Positions 17,586 to 29,496 of a stretch of 64,000 nt of DNA are shown piece by piece. The notes under the pieces were generated by a model. That model had not been told where the DNA came from. It saw only the letters and a program-made list of their open reading frames with translations, and searched no databases. A program made the translations under genes and the position numbers. This stretch comes from Opitutia bacterium UBA7350 (GTDB taxonomy: Bacteria; Verrucomicrobiota; Verrucomicrobiia; Opitutales; Coraliomargaritaceae), in contig CATINC010000015.1 of the NCBI GenBank assembly GCA_949524905.1, positions 62,001-126,000 of the forward strand. Reading direction: 5' to 3'. Every line of letters begins with the position of its first letter. Position 1 is the first letter of the stretch.

Positions 17586-18551
17586 ATGTTTCACCGGCGA
17601 TACCACTTCTTCATATCTTGCTGCATCCTCATGACCTCCAGTGCCTTTGGGCAAAATCGTGAATTGCTTGGAGAATATCGCATTGGGATCGTTGGGCAGG
17701 ATACAGAAGATAGCATTTACCAAGCAACTCAACTTGGGGCCATTGATGCTGCCTATGAAATAAGCAAGCGTAACTTCATTGATGTTGAGGTGGTTGTTTT
17801 TACCCCAGACAGAACCCTTGGGCAAAGTCAGGAAAGCTCAATGGGTGAACTTTTTATTAAAGACGCTGATGGTATTATCATCAGTCCAGGTAATAATTTA
17901 GCAACTCACTCCGCTGTCCGGTTTGCACAGGAGCAGGGTCAAAAAATAATCTTCTTCGAAACGAAGCTTGAAGGCATTCAGCCTTTGGCGGCCGTCGTTG
18001 CCGATGAATACCGAGCCGGAGTGCTCGCCGGACAAACTATTCAGGAATACCTACCATCGCGAGCGCGCATCGCCATCCTTATGGCAAAAGACCCTGATTC
18101 AGCTCAAAAAGAAAGACTGCGAGGGATTCGAAACGCTATCGGATATAAGGCCATCGAGGCCATTGTTCAATGCGAACCTAATTACTTTTCCGCGATTGAA
18201 GCCATTCGAAATGCTGAGGACGAGGACCGTAACGATCTCATCAGTGGGTGGATTTTCATCGATGACTGGCCTCTACTTGGCATGCCAGCCTTCCCTTGGA
18301 AAGCAGGTGAGCGCCCATGCGTTGCTATCCAGTCATCCCTCACCGCCTTCATTCACATCGACCAGGGATACTTAAACGCCCTCGTAGTTCACCCCTATTA
18401 TGAATGGGGATTTACGAGTGTAAACACGCTTGTTGAATGCCTGCATAATGGCAAATTTCCTGACTCACCACTTATTAAAACAGCCCCTCAACTCATTGAT
18501 CGATTCAACATCAGTGCATATCGCAAAAAATGGCAACAGTGGCTCCAATAG
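17586..18551 (+). CDS. Periplasmic sugar-binding-like protein (LacI/RbsB fold), orphan
   Basis: 321 residues with a signal peptide (FFISCCILMTSSAFGQ, cleavage after about residue 22) and the periplasmic-binding fold used by ribose-type ABC transporters: EYRIGIVGQDTEDSIYQAT, then DADGIIISPGN, ADEYRAGVLAGQTI and IAILMAKDPDSAQKERLRG match strands in the two lobes. No helix-turn-helix is present, so it is exported, not a LacI repressor. No permease or ATPase gene is next to it. It could feed a transporter elsewhere or act as a sensor partner. It has its own likely promoter at 17513-17541, and it converges on mgtE with 15 bases between. Confidence 0.72.
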   Translation: MFHRRYHFFISCCILMTSSAFGQNRELLGEYRIGIVGQDTEDSIYQATQLGAIDAAYEISKRNFIDVEVVVFTPDRTLGQSQESSMGELFIKDADGIIISPGNNLATHSAVRFAQEQGQKIIFFETKLEGIQPLAAVVADEYRAGVLAGQTIQEYLPSRARIAILMAKDPDSAQKERLRGIRNAIGYKAIEAIVQCEPNYFSAIEAIRNAEDEDRNDLISGWIFIDDWPLLGMPAFPWKAGERPCVAIQSSLTAFIHIDQGYLNALVVHPYYEWGFTSVNTLVECLHNGKFPDSPLIKTAPQLIDRFNISAYRKKWQQWLQ

Positions 18552-18566
18552 AGCATTTTCGCCTGC

Positions 18567-19919
18567 TTAAGTTAATACCAAAACGGCCACTCCAAAATAG
18601 ATAATAAGACCCAGCACATCCATTAGTGAGGTAATCAAAGGTGTACTTGCAGTTGCTGGATCTATCTTCAGCCGACTTAGAATGAATGGTAATATTGCCC
18701 CAAAGATATTTGCGGTAAATACGATCAGAGTCATACTCAAACCGACGATCATCGCTATGCGAGTATCACCACCATAAAGTTGGCTCATCAAACCAGCGAT
18801 TAATGCCATCGCCGCACCTAGCAAAAGTCCTACCAAGACCTCTTTCCCGGTTGCCTGAAACCAATCCTTTAATTCTAGATCCCCGGTTGCGATTGCGCGT
18901 ACCATTAAGGTTGAGGACTGTGCCCCGCAATTACCCCCACTCGCAATCACCAATGGCATGAACAAAGCCAAGGTGATGAATTCCAGAACATAATCCTCAT
19001 AATTCGAAATCACGGCAGCCGATATTAGGTTCACTAAAATAAGCACTATAAGCCACAAAATCCGCTTGCGAAATAAAAGCAGCGGCGTTGCCAAGCTGTA
19101 TTTTGTCTCCAATGGAGCCATCGCCACGCTCTTTTGAATATCTTCGGTGGTTTCTTCCTCCGCCACGTCCATGATGTCATCCACCGTCACAATGCCTACA
19201 ATCACTCCATCTGAATCGACGACCGGTAAAGCACTGACATCATAGCGCTGAATCATTTCCACCGCATCTTCGCGGTCTGCAAAAGCTGAGATGCTGATAC
19301 AATTATAATTTAACATGTCGCCAATTACGGTCTCCAATGGAGCCATGATCAGACGACGCATTCGTACAATGTCCACTAGTTTGCCCTTTGCATCCGTTAC
19401 ATAAAGAATATTAAAAATCTCAGAATCACGTCCGTATTTTCGGATGTGTTCTAAGGCAATTCCCACGGTCCACTCAGCTCTTAGCCGGATATAGTCTGGC
19501 GTCATCAAACGCCCTACGCTTTCCTCAGGATACCCCAATAATTGACGCGACTCAGCTAAATCTTCTGGTCCAAGCAACTGCATCAAGCGCCGAGTTACCT
19601 GCGCCGGCAATTCCTGCAGTAGGGCAGTACGGTCATCGGGACTCATATTTGCCAACAAAGTGCGGGTATCAGTATCCGTTAAAGCCTTCAAAAACTCATC
19701 CTGAGCTTCCGGCTCAAGGTAGGAAAAAACTTTAGCAGCCTGTTGACGCGGCAATGTACGATAAAGCAAAATTCCCTTTCCACGCTCCAGATGAACCAAG
19801 AGATCCGCTATCTCCGGATCAGCCCAACTCGCTAATGCGGAGACCACTTCAGGATAGCGTTGTTCTGCAATCAACTGCCGAATTTCTGCGTCCGAGCTTT
19901 TAGTCTCTTCTTTCATCAC
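18567..19919 (-). CDS. mgtE: Magnesium transporter MgtE
   Basis: 450 residues in the standard order: N-terminal superhelical MgtE_N domain (about 10-125, [16 protein letters not shown]), a CBS pair (about 135-255, [18 protein letters not shown]), a connecting helix, and five membrane helices (about 285-450) with the pore-lining [19 protein letters not shown]. It imports Mg2+ and gates itself through Mg2+ binding at the cytosolic domains. The stop is 15 bases from the end of the convergent binding-protein gene; the start is divergent from the Nudix gene. Confidence 0.95.
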   Translation of the reverse strand: MMKEETKSSDAEIRQLIAEQRYPEVVSALASWADPEIADLLVHLERGKGILLYRTLPRQQAAKVFSYLEPEAQDEFLKALTDTDTRTLLANMSPDDRTALLQELPAQVTRRLMQLLGPEDLAESRQLLGYPEESVGRLMTPDYIRLRAEWTVGIALEHIRKYGRDSEIFNILYVTDAKGKLVDIVRMRRLIMAPLETVIGDMLNYNCISISAFADREDAVEMIQRYDVSALPVVDSDGVIVGIVTVDDIMDVAEEETTEDIQKSVAMAPLETKYSLATPLLLFRKRILWLIVLILVNLISAAVISNYEDYVLEFITLALFMPLVIASGGNCGAQSSTLMVRAIATGDLELKDWFQATGKEVLVGLLLGAAMALIAGLMSQLYGGDTRIAMIVGLSMTLIVFTANIFGAILPFILSRLKIDPATASTPLITSLMDVLGLIIYFGVAVLVLT

Positions 19920-20043
19920 CCCAAGATAATTACCCCTCCTAACAACTGAAGTAAAGACACGAAAAGCGCAGATGAGTCATTTAGCTTATCCATTTCAAAG
20001 GCTTGAATCTTGGGTCTTTCATAGTTTACCTACCTTATTACCT

Positions 20044-20505
20044 ATGATCCATATAAGAACTGCTGCTCGCGCTATCATAATAGAAAATCACAAGCTACTT
20101 ACTATTAAGATGCGCGATACCAGCGGCACCTTTAATATTTTACCCGGAGGTGGTCAAAAACATGGCGAAACACTCCACCAAGCACTTACTCGCGAAGTTC
20201 AGGAAGAAATAGGCGTGCCCATTTTAATTGGCGAATTTGCCTATATTCGAGAATATATTGGTAAAAACCACGCCTTTCGAAACAGCCACGCTAACTTCCA
20301 CCAAGTCGAGTGCATCTTCAAATGTATCCTGGAAACCCACGAAGGGATTGGCACCGGAACCGAGTTAGATAAGAAGCAAATCGGCCTCGAATGGATTCCT
20401 TTAAATAAAATCGAGCAATCTCGCTTACTACCTGAAGCTATTAAATCTTTTTTCACCTCCAGCGGTTTCTTTCCTCAAAAAAGTTATCTTGGTGATACCA
20501 ACTGA
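20044..20505 (+). CDS. Nudix hydrolase
   Basis: About 153 residues with a complete Nudix box in [19 protein letters not shown] followed by EEIGV, matching G-x5-E-x7-R-E-x2-E-E-x-G-hydrophobic. It hydrolyses a nucleoside diphosphate linked to another group; the substrate cannot be told. I place the start at the ATG giving [18 protein letters not shown], because the Nudix fold begins there; an in-frame ATG at 19972 would add 24 residues of no clear homology. It lies 19 bases ahead of rodA, but a common function is not evident. Confidence 0.8.
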   Translation: MIHIRTAARAIIIENHKLLTIKMRDTSGTFNILPGGGQKHGETLHQALTREVQEEIGVPILIGEFAYIREYIGKNHAFRNSHANFHQVECIFKCILETHEGIGTGTELDKKQIGLEWIPLNKIEQSRLLPEAIKSFFTSSGFFPQKSYLGDTN

Positions 20506-20524
20506 TGTGGATTAAAGCCAAGTC

Positions 20525-21781
20525 ATGCACGCAATCAAGCAACGCTTAAACCAAGAGCATCGTACCCTTTCGGGATCGGGACGTCTTTCTCGGGCCGACT
20601 GGATCAACCCTCTCTTGATCGCCCTTCTGTGTGCTACTGGTATTCTATTTATTTATTCTGCCCAAGCCTCTCACGCTGGCAATGATTGGCAAAAACAAAT
20701 TATTTGGACCCTGATAGGATTCTCGATCTATACCAGCGTAGCATTTATAAACTATAAAGTCTTTCTTTCATATGCACACATCCTTTACGCCTTCGGGATA
20801 ACGGGTCTACTGCTTGCCCGACCAGAAAGCCCCTTCAGTGTCGAAATGATGGGTGCCCGCCGATGGGTCGACATCGGAATAACCACAGTACAACCAACGG
20901 AAGCTGCCAAGATCGGAACCCTTATTATGGCGTCCAGTATTCTTGCACGCTCTAAAATAGGATCGATCCAAGAGTCCCTTTTAGTGATCATAAAAGTAGC
21001 GCTCGTCTTTTTGTTACCAATGTGGTTGATTTTTATGCAACCTGACCTAGGCTCCTCGCTTGTTTTTCCACCTATGATCTTCGCACTCTTATATATTTCC
21101 CGCCTGTCGGGAAAATTTTTCCTCAGTGCATTCGCCCTCTTTATGCTCGCTGTCTCGGTTGTCGGCCTTGACATCTACTCTTACAGTCAGCACCTCGAAC
21201 GCTCACGCCTGACGGAACAAAGCAGCTCTGTCGCAGCTTCCGCCCAGGAGTATCGTTCTCTTCTACCCATCCACAATTATCAACGTAATCGGATCCTCGC
21301 CTTTGTCGCACCTCAGGTGGTCGATCCCAATGGCACCGGCGCAAGCTGGAATGCCATGCAAGCTAAAATATCAGCCGCCACGGGCGGTGCCACCGGGAAA
21401 GGTCTCTTACAAGGCACTCAGGCACAACTCGGTTATCTGCCCAAAGCGGTCGCACACAACGACTTCATTTTCTCCGTTATTGCGGAAGAAACTGGTTTTC
21501 TTGGAAGTATGTTCATCGTTGGACTATTCGCCATCCTCATTACCAATGGCATTCGAATTGCCGGAATTGCAAAAGATAGATTTGGAATGCATCTCGCCTG
21601 TGGCGTGAGTGTCCTTTTCCTCATTCATTGCTTTATCAATATAGGTATGACCATAGGTATTACCCCCATCACTGGACTCCCACTTCCCTTTTTAAGCTAC
21701 GGAGGTTCCTTCGTCTTGAGCTGTTTCTTTCTCCAAGGTCTCATACAAAGCATTTACCGGCACCGCAAAGACTATACCTAG
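20525..21781 (+). CDS. rodA: Rod-shape determining peptidoglycan polymerase RodA
   Basis: SEDS-family glycosyltransferase, 418 residues with about ten membrane helices. Features typical of Rod[21 protein letters not shown] in the first half, [24 protein letters not shown] in the large outside loop with the catalytic Asp of the family following (DPNGTG), [20 protein letters not shown], and [13 protein letters not shown] near the C-terminus. It polymerises lipid II for side-wall growth with a class B PBP not in this window. The outside loop carries an unusual Ser/Ala-rich insert ([14 protein letters not shown]). RNase G follows, as rng does near mre genes in other bacteria. Confidence 0.92.
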   Translation: MHAIKQRLNQEHRTLSGSGRLSRADWINPLLIALLCATGILFIYSAQASHAGNDWQKQIIWTLIGFSIYTSVAFINYKVFLSYAHILYAFGITGLLLARPESPFSVEMMGARRWVDIGITTVQPTEAAKIGTLIMASSILARSKIGSIQESLLVIIKVALVFLLPMWLIFMQPDLGSSLVFPPMIFALLYISRLSGKFFLSAFALFMLAVSVVGLDIYSYSQHLERSRLTEQSSSVAASAQEYRSLLPIHNYQRNRILAFVAPQVVDPNGTGASWNAMQAKISAATGGATGKGLLQGTQAQLGYLPKAVAHNDFIFSVIAEETGFLGSMFIVGLFAILITNGIRIAGIAKDRFGMHLACGVSVLFLIHCFINIGMTIGITPITGLPLPFLSYGGSFVLSCFFLQGLIQSIYRHRKDYT

Positions 21782-21861
21782 CATGCGCGATCGTATCCGA
21801 CCCATGAGTAAAAACTTCAAAGACGTGGCACCTCCCATTCAACCCGGGAAAAACCCAAGCC

Positions 21862-23628
21862 ATGCAAGATTCAAATACAATCCATCCTAACGACAAAAAC
21901 GACAAAGAAAACGTACCCAGCGAAAATTTTGACGAAAGTTTAACAACGCCACCCCCAGAGGAGAAAGCTGAGCGTATCAACCCCGGGGAATTGCGGATCG
22001 CTGCCGCAGAACGTGCAAAAAAACAGCCCCTCGTCAGCCGCATCATCAAAGCCATCAAAAAAGATGATCGGGCATTTTCTGAACTCATCATTAATTCTGA
22101 GCCCCTGGAAAAACGAGTCGCTCATTTAAGAGATGGAGTCCTCGAAAAATTTGAAGTCGAGCGCGATGGCGACGCCCGAGAAGTCGGCGCTATCTTTAAA
22201 GGCCGTATTCAAAATCTTGAACACGGCCTCAAAGCTGCCTTCGTTGATATCGGACAGCAAAAAAATGCTTTTCTACACTACTGGGATATCCTGCCAGCCG
22301 CCAATGACAACACCATCGAAGTTGTCCGAGACAACAAATCAGAAAAACAACGCAAACGCGATAAGGAAAAAATCACCACCAAGGATATTCCTAAACTTTA
22401 TCCTATTGGGAGTGAGATTGTCCTTCAAATAACGAAAGGTCAAATCGGCACCAAGGGACCTCGTACCACAACAAACATTGCCCTTCCAGGACGCTTCCTT
22501 GTGCTAATGCCCTATGCCGGAACCATGGGTATCTCGCGTAAAATTGAAGATAAAAAAGAACGCTCCCGCTTAAAGAATATCCTCCGCGAACTCACCCTTC
22601 CTTCTGGCATGGGTGTCATCATTCGCACTGCAGGTGAAGGTAAAAAAGCCCGATACTTCATCCGCGACATTCACATCCTCCTAAAACGATGGGAAGGTAT
22701 TACCAAGCGAATGGACACCACGAACAAACCCGCCTGCCTGTATGTCGAACCCGATATTGTCGGACGTACTGTTCGTGATTTTCTTACCGAAGAAGTCGAC
22801 CGCGTTCTCGTAGATAAAAAGGAAGACTACGATCGCGTAATGGAAGAAGTCACCAATATATCCCCTCGCTCAAAGTCCAAAATCCAACGCTTTGATGAAG
22901 ACATTCCCGTTTTTGAACGCTTCAATATCGAACGACAAATTCAGCAAACCTATATGCGTTGCGTACCACTTCCATCTGGTGGCGAAATTGTTATCGAAGA
23001 AACGGAGGCGCTTATCTCGATTGACGTTAATACCGGTGCCCACAAAAACAAAAATAAAGATGGTAAAAATTTCATCTTACAGGTTAATCTTGAAGCCGCT
23101 ACCGAGATCGCTCGTCAAATCCGCCTGCGTAACATCGGCGGACTCGTCATCATGGATTTCATCGATATGAAATCTAAAAAAGACCGCAATTCCGTGCTAC
23201 AAAGGATGCGCCGAGAAATGGCGAGCGACAAAGCTAAGAGCCAAATCCTCCCCATCTCAACTCTTGGCATCATGCAAATGACCCGCCAACGGCATAGCGA
23301 AAGCCACTCGAGTGGTACCAATACTGATTGCCCTTATTGCAATGGTCGAGGCTCGGTGAAATCGTCTCGCACCATGAGCGTTGAAATCCAACGACGTCTC
23401 ATCAGCGTGATCCGCCACCTGCGCGCACGCGATGGAGTCGAAGAAGAAATCAACCTACGCATCCTGTTGCACCCATCTAATTTAGAACGACTACGGAATG
23501 AAGATGAAGACCTGCTTTTGGAAATTGAACAATCCTATGGCGCTAAACTTGCCTTTCGCGCCGACCCTGTTTACCACGTCGAAAATTTCAAGATTATAGA
23601 TGTAAAAACGAATCAGGAGCAGCGTTAA
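21862..23628 (+). CDS. Ribonuclease E/G
   Basis: 588 residues of the RNase E/G family. After an 80-residue charged extension comes the S1 domain (about 95-200, [20 protein letters not shown]), then the RNase H- and DNase I-like catalytic core with the metal-binding [10 protein letters not shown] and MDFIDMKSK, and the zinc-link CPYCNGRG (about 492-499). There is no long unstructured C-terminal scaffold as in RNase E, so it is closer to RNase G. It processes rRNA and starts mRNA decay. It follows rodA by 80 bases on the same strand. Confidence 0.93.
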   Translation: MQDSNTIHPNDKNDKENVPSENFDESLTTPPPEEKAERINPGELRIAAAERAKKQPLVSRIIKAIKKDDRAFSELIINSEPLEKRVAHLRDGVLEKFEVERDGDAREVGAIFKGRIQNLEHGLKAAFVDIGQQKNAFLHYWDILPAANDNTIEVVRDNKSEKQRKRDKEKITTKDIPKLYPIGSEIVLQITKGQIGTKGPRTTTNIALPGRFLVLMPYAGTMGISRKIEDKKERSRLKNILRELTLPSGMGVIIRTAGEGKKARYFIRDIHILLKRWEGITKRMDTTNKPACLYVEPDIVGRTVRDFLTEEVDRVLVDKKEDYDRVMEEVTNISPRSKSKIQRFDEDIPVFERFNIERQIQQTYMRCVPLPSGGEIVIEETEALISIDVNTGAHKNKNKDGKNFILQVNLEAATEIARQIRLRNIGGLVIMDFIDMKSKKDRNSVLQRMRREMASDKAKSQILPISTLGIMQMTRQRHSESHSSGTNTDCPYCNGRGSVKSSRTMSVEIQRRLISVIRHLRARDGVEEEINLRILLHPSNLERLRNEDEDLLLEIEQSYGAKLAFRADPVYHVENFKIIDVKTNQEQR

Positions 23629-23667
23629 CACCTCCAAGAATAACTCAACCAGACCGGCACTTTTGCT

Positions 23668-24324
23668 ATGACAAACGAATCTCATCGCTTGTTTAACGAA
23701 AAACACCGCCGAATACGTCGCCTCAAACGCTGGTTACGTTTCTTGCCTCGGCGTGCCAACGTTCACCGCTACCCAATCCTCAGTTGGTTTGCCAAAGCTG
23801 CCCGTAAACGTAATTACTTGTGGAGCTTCCGCCCTGATCAGGCAGTTCCGGCACTGCACGCAGGATTTATTCTCGCGCTTTTACCCATCTACGGACTCCA
23901 AATACCCATTGCGGTCATGCTCGCTTTTTTCTTGCGTGCCAACCTACCAATTCTAGCCGGACTCCAGCTCATAACCAACCCTTTTACGGTTCTGCCTATT
24001 TGGCTAGCACTTTACCAAATTGGACGCGTGACGCTTGGCCTGTTTGCTATTGATACAAACCATACTGGAAAAGAACAAATCGACGCCCTACTTCACAGCT
24101 TTTTCTCAGGCAGATGGAGCGAAAATCTCGATACCATCCTCTTGGTCTTTTCCACCACCGCTCTGGGCGGCTTGATTATCGGAATATTCCTCGGTACATT
24201 AAGTAGCACTCTGTATCGTTTCATTGCCATACGTACGACCAACAGTTATCAACGTATTATCAAAAAAATTGAACAACAACGCGATCCCAAAAGCGAAGAC
24301 GCCGAACTTAAAAATGATATGTAG
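23668..24324 (+). CDS. DUF2062 membrane protein
   Basis: 218 residues with a basic N-terminal 35 residues ([18 protein letters not shown]) and three or four hydrophobic helices. It matches the DUF2062 family by the pattern [21 protein letters not shown], then [20 protein letters not shown]. The family is widespread in Gram-negative bacteria and its function is unknown. It lies between the RNase gene (39 bases upstream) and the muramidase gene, whose start overlaps its end by 11 bases. Confidence 0.8.
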   Translation: MTNESHRLFNEKHRRIRRLKRWLRFLPRRANVHRYPILSWFAKAARKRNYLWSFRPDQAVPALHAGFILALLPIYGLQIPIAVMLAFFLRANLPILAGLQLITNPFTVLPIWLALYQIGRVTLGLFAIDTNHTGKEQIDALLHSFFSGRWSENLDTILLVFSTTALGGLIIGIFLGTLSSTLYRFIAIRTTNSYQRIIKKIEQQRDPKSEDAELKNDM

Positions 24325-25567
24325 ATTTTCAGCCTCGGTGCTCTTCATCCTGGCAATTTTTTTCTGTGGCCCCCTTAAAGCTGAAACCATTCACCTCGGC
24401 ATAGACGTCCTTCAAGAAAACAAATTTCGTCAAATTGAGGGCAAACGTATTGGTCTGCTGACCCATCCTGCAGGGGTCAACCGTCATAGACAAAGCACCA
24501 TTGATATCCTTCGTCGGGCACCCAACGTCCGACTTGTCGCCCTTTTCGGACCAGAACACGGAATCTATGGCGACGAAAAAGCCAACCAACCCATCGCAAA
24601 TAATATTGATTCCCGAACGGGACTACCGGTATACTCACTTTACGGAAAATACAGACGCCCGGCTAAGTTCATGCTTAAGGGACTTGATGCCATGGTCATC
24701 GATCTTCAAGACATCGGCGTACGTTCCTACACTTACGTCAGCTGCATGATTTACACTATGGAAGCCTGTTTTGCTAACGGCGTTGAAGTTATCATTTTAG
24801 ACCGCCCTAACCCTCTTGGCGGACTCAAGGTAGACGGGCCGCCCCTCGATCCAGAATGGCGTTCCTATGTTGGTGACATCTTTACCCCTTACCTGCATGG
24901 ACTTACCATTGGGGAAATAGCCTTTATTGCACGCAATACCCCGGGTTGGCTACGTTCCGAACACCTAAGCCCTGCCCAGCTTAGCCGCGCAAAACTAACA
25001 ATCATTCCAATGCGTGGCTGGAAACGCGATATGCTTTGGCCCGATACCGGCCTCCGCTGGGTTCCAACTTCGCCTTATGTTCCAAACCTGGCAGCCGTTC
25101 TTGGATATGCTATGTTAGGATTAGGAGCACAGGAAGGCGGCTTTAGTCACGGCATCGGCACCCCTCATCCTTTCCGCTTTCTTCGCTATAAAGGAAAATC
25201 TGCAAACGAAGTCTACCAAGCCCTCGCTCGCCTTAGCATCCCTGGACTTAAATTTAAAATCAAGCGCACCCAAACCAAATCCGGAACAGAAATCGAGGGT
25301 GTCTATGTATACCTTGAAAACTGGGAGCGCCTCCGGCCAACCGAAGTCAGTTTTTACATGATGAAACTCACCGCCGCCTGGGAGCCTGGAAAATCCTTCG
25401 CTGAATCCAAAAGATACAAACTTTTTAATAAACACGTCGGAAGTTCTGCCTGGTGGAAGGAAATAAGCACCCGTGATCATCGAGCAAGAGTCGCTCAATT
25501 TATCGACCTTTGGTCACGACAAGCGCAAAAATTTCAGCAAAAGTATCGCCGTTTTTGGCTTTATTAA
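24314..25567 (+). CDS. Exo-beta-N-acetylmuramidase NamZ family (DUF1343)
   Basis: 417 residues from the ATG at 24314, which gives a clean signal peptide ([17 protein letters not shown] then CGPLKA) before [10 protein letters not shown]; an upstream frame from 24224 only adds residues from within the DUF2062 gene. The DUF1343 hallmarks are all there: [45 protein letters not shown], and [10 protein letters not shown]. Characterised NamZ enzymes (GH171) remove MurNAc from the non-reducing ends of peptidoglycan fragments. With rodA upstream this places wall synthesis and turnover in one gene group. It converges on menE with a 4-base overlap. Confidence 0.88.
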   Translation: MICRFSASVLFILAIFFCGPLKAETIHLGIDVLQENKFRQIEGKRIGLLTHPAGVNRHRQSTIDILRRAPNVRLVALFGPEHGIYGDEKANQPIANNIDSRTGLPVYSLYGKYRRPAKFMLKGLDAMVIDLQDIGVRSYTYVSCMIYTMEACFANGVEVIILDRPNPLGGLKVDGPPLDPEWRSYVGDIFTPYLHGLTIGEIAFIARNTPGWLRSEHLSPAQLSRAKLTIIPMRGWKRDMLWPDTGLRWVPTSPYVPNLAAVLGYAMLGLGAQEGGFSHGIGTPHPFRFLRYKGKSANEVYQALARLSIPGLKFKIKRTQTKSGTEIEGVYVYLENWERLRPTEVSFYMMKLTAAWEPGKSFAESKRYKLFNKHVGSSAWWKEISTRDHRARVAQFIDLWSRQAQKFQQKYRRFWLY

Positions 25568-26892
25568 GCCCTTGCAATTAAATTCGTAACTTTGGAAAAA
25601 TCTATTTTCCCCACGGCATTCAGTGGTAAACTTTCCACTCGAAAAAAACGTTTTGGAATTTTATGCGAAGCCAACACACCTTTTAGGCAAGCTTCCATAT
25701 CCAAGTTAGCGGGCCCTACATAAAATGCCACCACGCGCTCTACCCAAGCTACATCCGCCTCCCCTAAAACCAAAGCCGCCTCAACCCCATCTAATTGTAG
25801 TAGCGCCTGCTCTACTTCAAGAGGATCTATTTTTTCGCCGCCGCTCTGGATCAAACGATCTATCCGGCCCAAAACATGCAGTTGACCACTCGCATCAAGG
25901 AAACCTTCATCCATTGTAACAAACGCACCCGCATGTAGACCATCCGATCGACCAGCATGATAGCCATTAAACAAAGCTCGTGATTTTACTTTGATTCGCC
26001 CAATTGCACCATCTACACAAGACTTTCCTTCCGTATCCACTATACTGATGTGAGCATGCTTGAGCGCCCGGCCAGCGTGAAATGCGCCCTTTAAAAATCC
26101 AGCGACCTCCAGAGCGGAAACCATTGCCCCAGTCTCCGTCATGCCGTAGCTTAAAACCAAGGGTAAAGATTCTGCCCGTGCACGTTCAGCCGTTTCTTTT
26201 CGGATAGGGCCACCGCCCAGATAAATCGCCCGCATTCCTCGCAAGGCTTTCATGGCCTGTTCACTCGCCATTAAATGTTCAAGCTGTGTTGCCACTAAGG
26301 AAACTACCCGACCTTCATTGCATTCCTGGGCAAACTGCGGAATTTCCTTCCAAGTTTGAAATTCTAGTAATAACTCCCCCAAATAACTGCGCACCAATTG
26401 CATCAATCCACTCACATGAAATAGTGGCAGGACACATAAAATACGTTCCACCCCCGAGCCCGCAAAAGCCAACCAGCCATCTGCAGATAACTTTAAACTA
26501 TCCCAATCATGATGAGCAAAACGCACGCCACCACTGCTACCACCTGTCGGAATTAAAATGGCTCCACTTGGCAGATTAGTGATGACTCCAGATGGCTTAA
26601 TCCCACAACGCCCCACTGTAAGTACAGGGTTTAATTGAGCAGCGACCGCCCCCCATTCAACCCTACCCCAAGTCGGATTTCCCAATACCAATGATCGCTT
26701 TGCGAAAACTGAAGCCATAAAAACAACCGCAAATTCAACTGGATCCTGCTCCGCTAACAAAACTGGTCCCTGGGGTACTTTAGCAAGTCGATTCGACCAA
26801 TCATCCACGCGTTTAGAAAATTCCAATCCGGAGACCCCCATGATCCAGTCACGCCGTAATGATTCTAAATTAAATGGCCGTTCGCTTCCCAT
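25564..26892 (-). CDS. menE: O-succinylbenzoate-CoA ligase-like enzyme
   Basis: 442-residue ANL-superfamily adenylating enzyme, short as MenE usually is. The P-loop reads [14 protein letters not shown], with Arg where the typical pattern has Lys. Further motifs: [19 protein letters not shown] (A5), [19 protein letters not shown] (A7/A8) and the C-terminal Lys in [11 protein letters not shown]. menC lies directly upstream and overlaps by 28 bases, which is the main reason to call it MenE. The pair makes O-succinylbenzoyl-CoA for menaquinone; other men genes are outside the window. Confidence 0.85.
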   Translation of the reverse strand: MGSERPFNLESLRRDWIMGVSGLEFSKRVDDWSNRLAKVPQGPVLLAEQDPVEFAVVFMASVFAKRSLVLGNPTWGRVEWGAVAAQLNPVLTVGRCGIKPSGVITNLPSGAILIPTGGSSGGVRFAHHDWDSLKLSADGWLAFAGSGVERILCVLPLFHVSGLMQLVRSYLGELLLEFQTWKEIPQFAQECNEGRVVSLVATQLEHLMASEQAMKALRGMRAIYLGGGPIRKETAERARAESLPLVLSYGMTETGAMVSALEVAGFLKGAFHAGRALKHAHISIVDTEGKSCVDGAIGRIKVKSRALFNGYHAGRSDGLHAGAFVTMDEGFLDASGQLHVLGRIDRLIQSGGEKIDPLEVEQALLQLDGVEAALVLGEADVAWVERVVAFYVGPANLDMEACLKGVLASHKIPKRFFRVESLPLNAVGKIDFSKVTNLIARA

Positions 26893-27857
26893 ACTCGTTC
26901 CATATCCAGTTTTGCAAGTTCAGATGCATGAATCACCGCGCCCCCTTGGCGATTTCCCAAAGCATCTGAAAAGCATAAAGTATCAAATCCCAAGGCTAAT
27001 TCAAGTTTGGGCAAAGCTTTGGCTAAACTCAGTGTATTTAAAAATCCAATATCGGTCTCAAAAACAGACGACAGCACAACTCGATCTGCCAATGATTCTA
27101 ATCGCGACTGCACATAACCAACTTCTCCCAACAACGGAGCCTTGATCACGCATATACCTGGCCATTCATCAAAGCAACGATCTCCATCGACCCCATTAAA
27201 ACTCTCATCTAGGGCAATTTCGATTCCAAATTCTGCCCGTGCTGCTAACATTTCCGCCTCCAGACCAACAGCGAGCGGTTGCTCAATAAATTCCACCACT
27301 TCCGAAGCTTCCTTTAAAAATTTCAACCATTGCTTAAAAGTTGCCATCGACCAAGCCGCATTAGCGTCTAAACGCAGACGTCCTCCTGTTGGTAATTGAG
27401 CCGCTAATTTTTTAAAAATGGCCTGCTCTTCACTCACAGAGGCGACCCCGACCTTCCATTTAAAAACTCGATAGCCTAAACTTAACTTCTTATCCAACTC
27501 TGCTTCCGCACCATTGCCTGCCGGTAAAAGACCAGCTACTTCAAAATCTCGATCCCCTCCTATCGTTTTCTCATTTAGATTACGAAGAGCCGTACTCAAG
27601 CCAAACGCACAACAGGGCAGATTTTTTGGTACGCCTTCATCCAGATCAAAAGATTTTAAGTGATTTGCAAAATAGGCTTCGGCTTCTGCAAAGGTCTCCG
27701 TACCAAATTCGACCAAAGGTGACACCTCGCCGTATCCAACTCGATCCCCCTCTATTACGCGTAATAATATCCCTTCACGATGTACCCATTTACCCTTCGC
27801 AGTCCGCAAAGGCTCCTTAAAGCGACGTGAATAGGCCTGATACGCAAATTCTTTCAT
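26865..27857 (-). CDS. menC: O-succinylbenzoate synthase
   Basis: 330 residues of the enolase superfamily, N-succinylamino acid racemase/OSBS group. Catalytic elements visible: FKWKVGVAS (the K-x-K pair), LDANAAWS and EQPL as metal ligands, IALDES, and VIKAPLLG with the second Lys. I start at the ATG giving MKEFAYQAYSRRF; the longer frame begins at a TTG at 27893 with no support. It dehydrates SHCHC to O-succinylbenzoate for menaquinone, and its end overlaps menE. Divergent from guaB, 56 bases apart. Confidence 0.88.
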   Translation of the reverse strand: MKEFAYQAYSRRFKEPLRTAKGKWVHREGILLRVIEGDRVGYGEVSPLVEFGTETFAEAEAYFANHLKSFDLDEGVPKNLPCCAFGLSTALRNLNEKTIGGDRDFEVAGLLPAGNGAEAELDKKLSLGYRVFKWKVGVASVSEEQAIFKKLAAQLPTGGRLRLDANAAWSMATFKQWLKFLKEASEVVEFIEQPLAVGLEAEMLAARAEFGIEIALDESFNGVDGDRCFDEWPGICVIKAPLLGEVGYVQSRLESLADRVVLSSVFETDIGFLNTLSLAKALPKLELALGFDTLCFSDALGNRQGGAVIHASELAKLDMERVWEANGHLI

Positions 27858-27913
27858 TTCACTACAATGTGTTTTCGGCTTGAGAAAAGACAACTATTTG
27901 ATGCACTCAGCGC

Positions 27914-29491
27914 ATGAAAGCATCTGCGAAAAATAGCGAAAACGGCTTCTACCTCAATGCCGATCAGTTTTTTAACGCCAATCTACCCGTGGGTTTGACC
28001 TACGACGACCTCTCTCTCGCAACTCTATATTCCGAGATATTACCCAAGCAAACTAGTCTTTGCACCCACATTGCTCCCAGCTTGGAACTACAGATTCCCA
28101 TCATTTCCTCCGATATGGACACGGTTACGGAGTCCAAAATGGCCATTCAAATGGCACTCAACGGCGGCCTTGGCCTCATCCACTACAATATGAGCGATGA
28201 GAAACAAGTGCATGAAGTCACCCGAGTTAAAAATCACATTCATGGCTATATTCAGGAACCCATTAAAGCTGCACCCAATCAAAAAATCGGTGAAATTCTC
28301 GAATATATCGAAGCTCGTGGTTTTGGCTTTAGCACATTCCCAGTGGTTGATGATAAAAACAAATTATTAGGTCTACTCCCAGGTCGCGTCGTTAAAGCTC
28401 GTTACGCTAATCGTCTTGTCTCCGATGCCATGACCCCCCGCGATCAAGTCTACACCATTAACGAAAACGAAATCACTCAAGACCCCATTAAAACCGCTGA
28501 CGATTTCTTTACCCAGCATCTGGGAATTCACAAACTTTTAGTCGTTGATAACCAGGATCACCTCTGTGGCCTTTTCACCCTAAGTGATATCGAGCGGATC
28601 GATACTGAATCACAGCAGACCGTCAAACCTGCCCGCGACGAACTCTTCCGACTCAGGTGTGGTGCGGCCATCTCTGCTCACCGTAAAAACGATGGATCCC
28701 TCGACACTGATCGCATCGTTCAACACGTGACTCAACTCGTTGAAGAAGGTGTTGATGCCGTGGCAGTCTCCACCGCACATGGCTTTACTAAGGGCGTTGG
28801 TGACACCGTTAAACTATTGCGCGCAGAATTCCCGGATCTAGTTCTCATCGCAGGAAATGTGACCAGCGCTGAAGGCGTTGAATTCCTTGCTAAGGCCGGG
28901 GCAAACAGCATAAAAATCGGCCAGGGCCCTGGATCAATCTGCACCACCCGCATTGTTGCTGGGGTTGGTATTCCACAAATGACCGCCCTTTATGTCGCCT
29001 CTCTTGCCGCCAAAAAACAAGGCGTCTCCCTTCTTGCTGACGGTGGAATAACAAAGTCTGGTGATATTGTTAAAGCCCTAACCCTTGCCGATGGAGTGAT
29101 GTGTGGCAGCTTACTGGCAGGCTGTAACGAAGCCCCAGGACAGATAATTGAAATCAATGGTAAACTTTACAAGCAATACCGAGGTATGGGCAGTTCCGCT
29201 GCGATGAAAGACGGTTCTGCTGCCCGCTACGGGCACGACCGCCAAGACATCGCCACCAAAGCAGCCCCTGAAGGCATTGAAGCCCTTAAAGAAGCTGCCG
29301 GTTCTCTCTCAGGTGTCCTCAGTGAACTCGTTGGTGGCATCCAATCAGGAATGGGTTACCTTGGCGCAGCCAACCTTAAAGCACTGCGCCAAAACGCCCG
29401 CTACATCCGAGTTAGCCCCGCAGGTCAACGTGAATCAGCGGCCCACGACGTCATCACCGTGAAAACCAGCGAGGACGAACCTGCTAAATAA
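27914..29491 (+). CDS. guaB: Inosine-5'-monophosphate dehydrogenase
   Basis: 525 residues: N-terminal barrel part with [18 protein letters not shown], a CBS pair (about 110-225, ending [10 protein letters not shown]), then the catalytic loop [15 protein letters not shown] with the active Cys and [16 protein letters not shown], and the flap region [19 protein letters not shown]. It oxidises IMP to XMP for GMP synthesis; guaA is at 37573. The next gene, purA, starts 5 bases after its stop, so the two enzymes that compete for IMP are likely made from one transcript. Confidence 0.95.
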   Translation: MKASAKNSENGFYLNADQFFNANLPVGLTYDDLSLATLYSEILPKQTSLCTHIAPSLELQIPIISSDMDTVTESKMAIQMALNGGLGLIHYNMSDEKQVHEVTRVKNHIHGYIQEPIKAAPNQKIGEILEYIEARGFGFSTFPVVDDKNKLLGLLPGRVVKARYANRLVSDAMTPRDQVYTINENEITQDPIKTADDFFTQHLGIHKLLVVDNQDHLCGLFTLSDIERIDTESQQTVKPARDELFRLRCGAAISAHRKNDGSLDTDRIVQHVTQLVEEGVDAVAVSTAHGFTKGVGDTVKLLRAEFPDLVLIAGNVTSAEGVEFLAKAGANSIKIGQGPGSICTTRIVAGVGIPQMTALYVASLAAKKQGVSLLADGGITKSGDIVKALTLADGVMCGSLLAGCNEAPGQIIEINGKLYKQYRGMGSSAAMKDGSAARYGHDRQDIATKAAPEGIEALKEAAGSLSGVLSELVGGIQSGMGYLGAANLKALRQNARYIRVSPAGQRESAAHDVITVKTSEDEPAK

Positions 29492-29496
29492 ATCGA

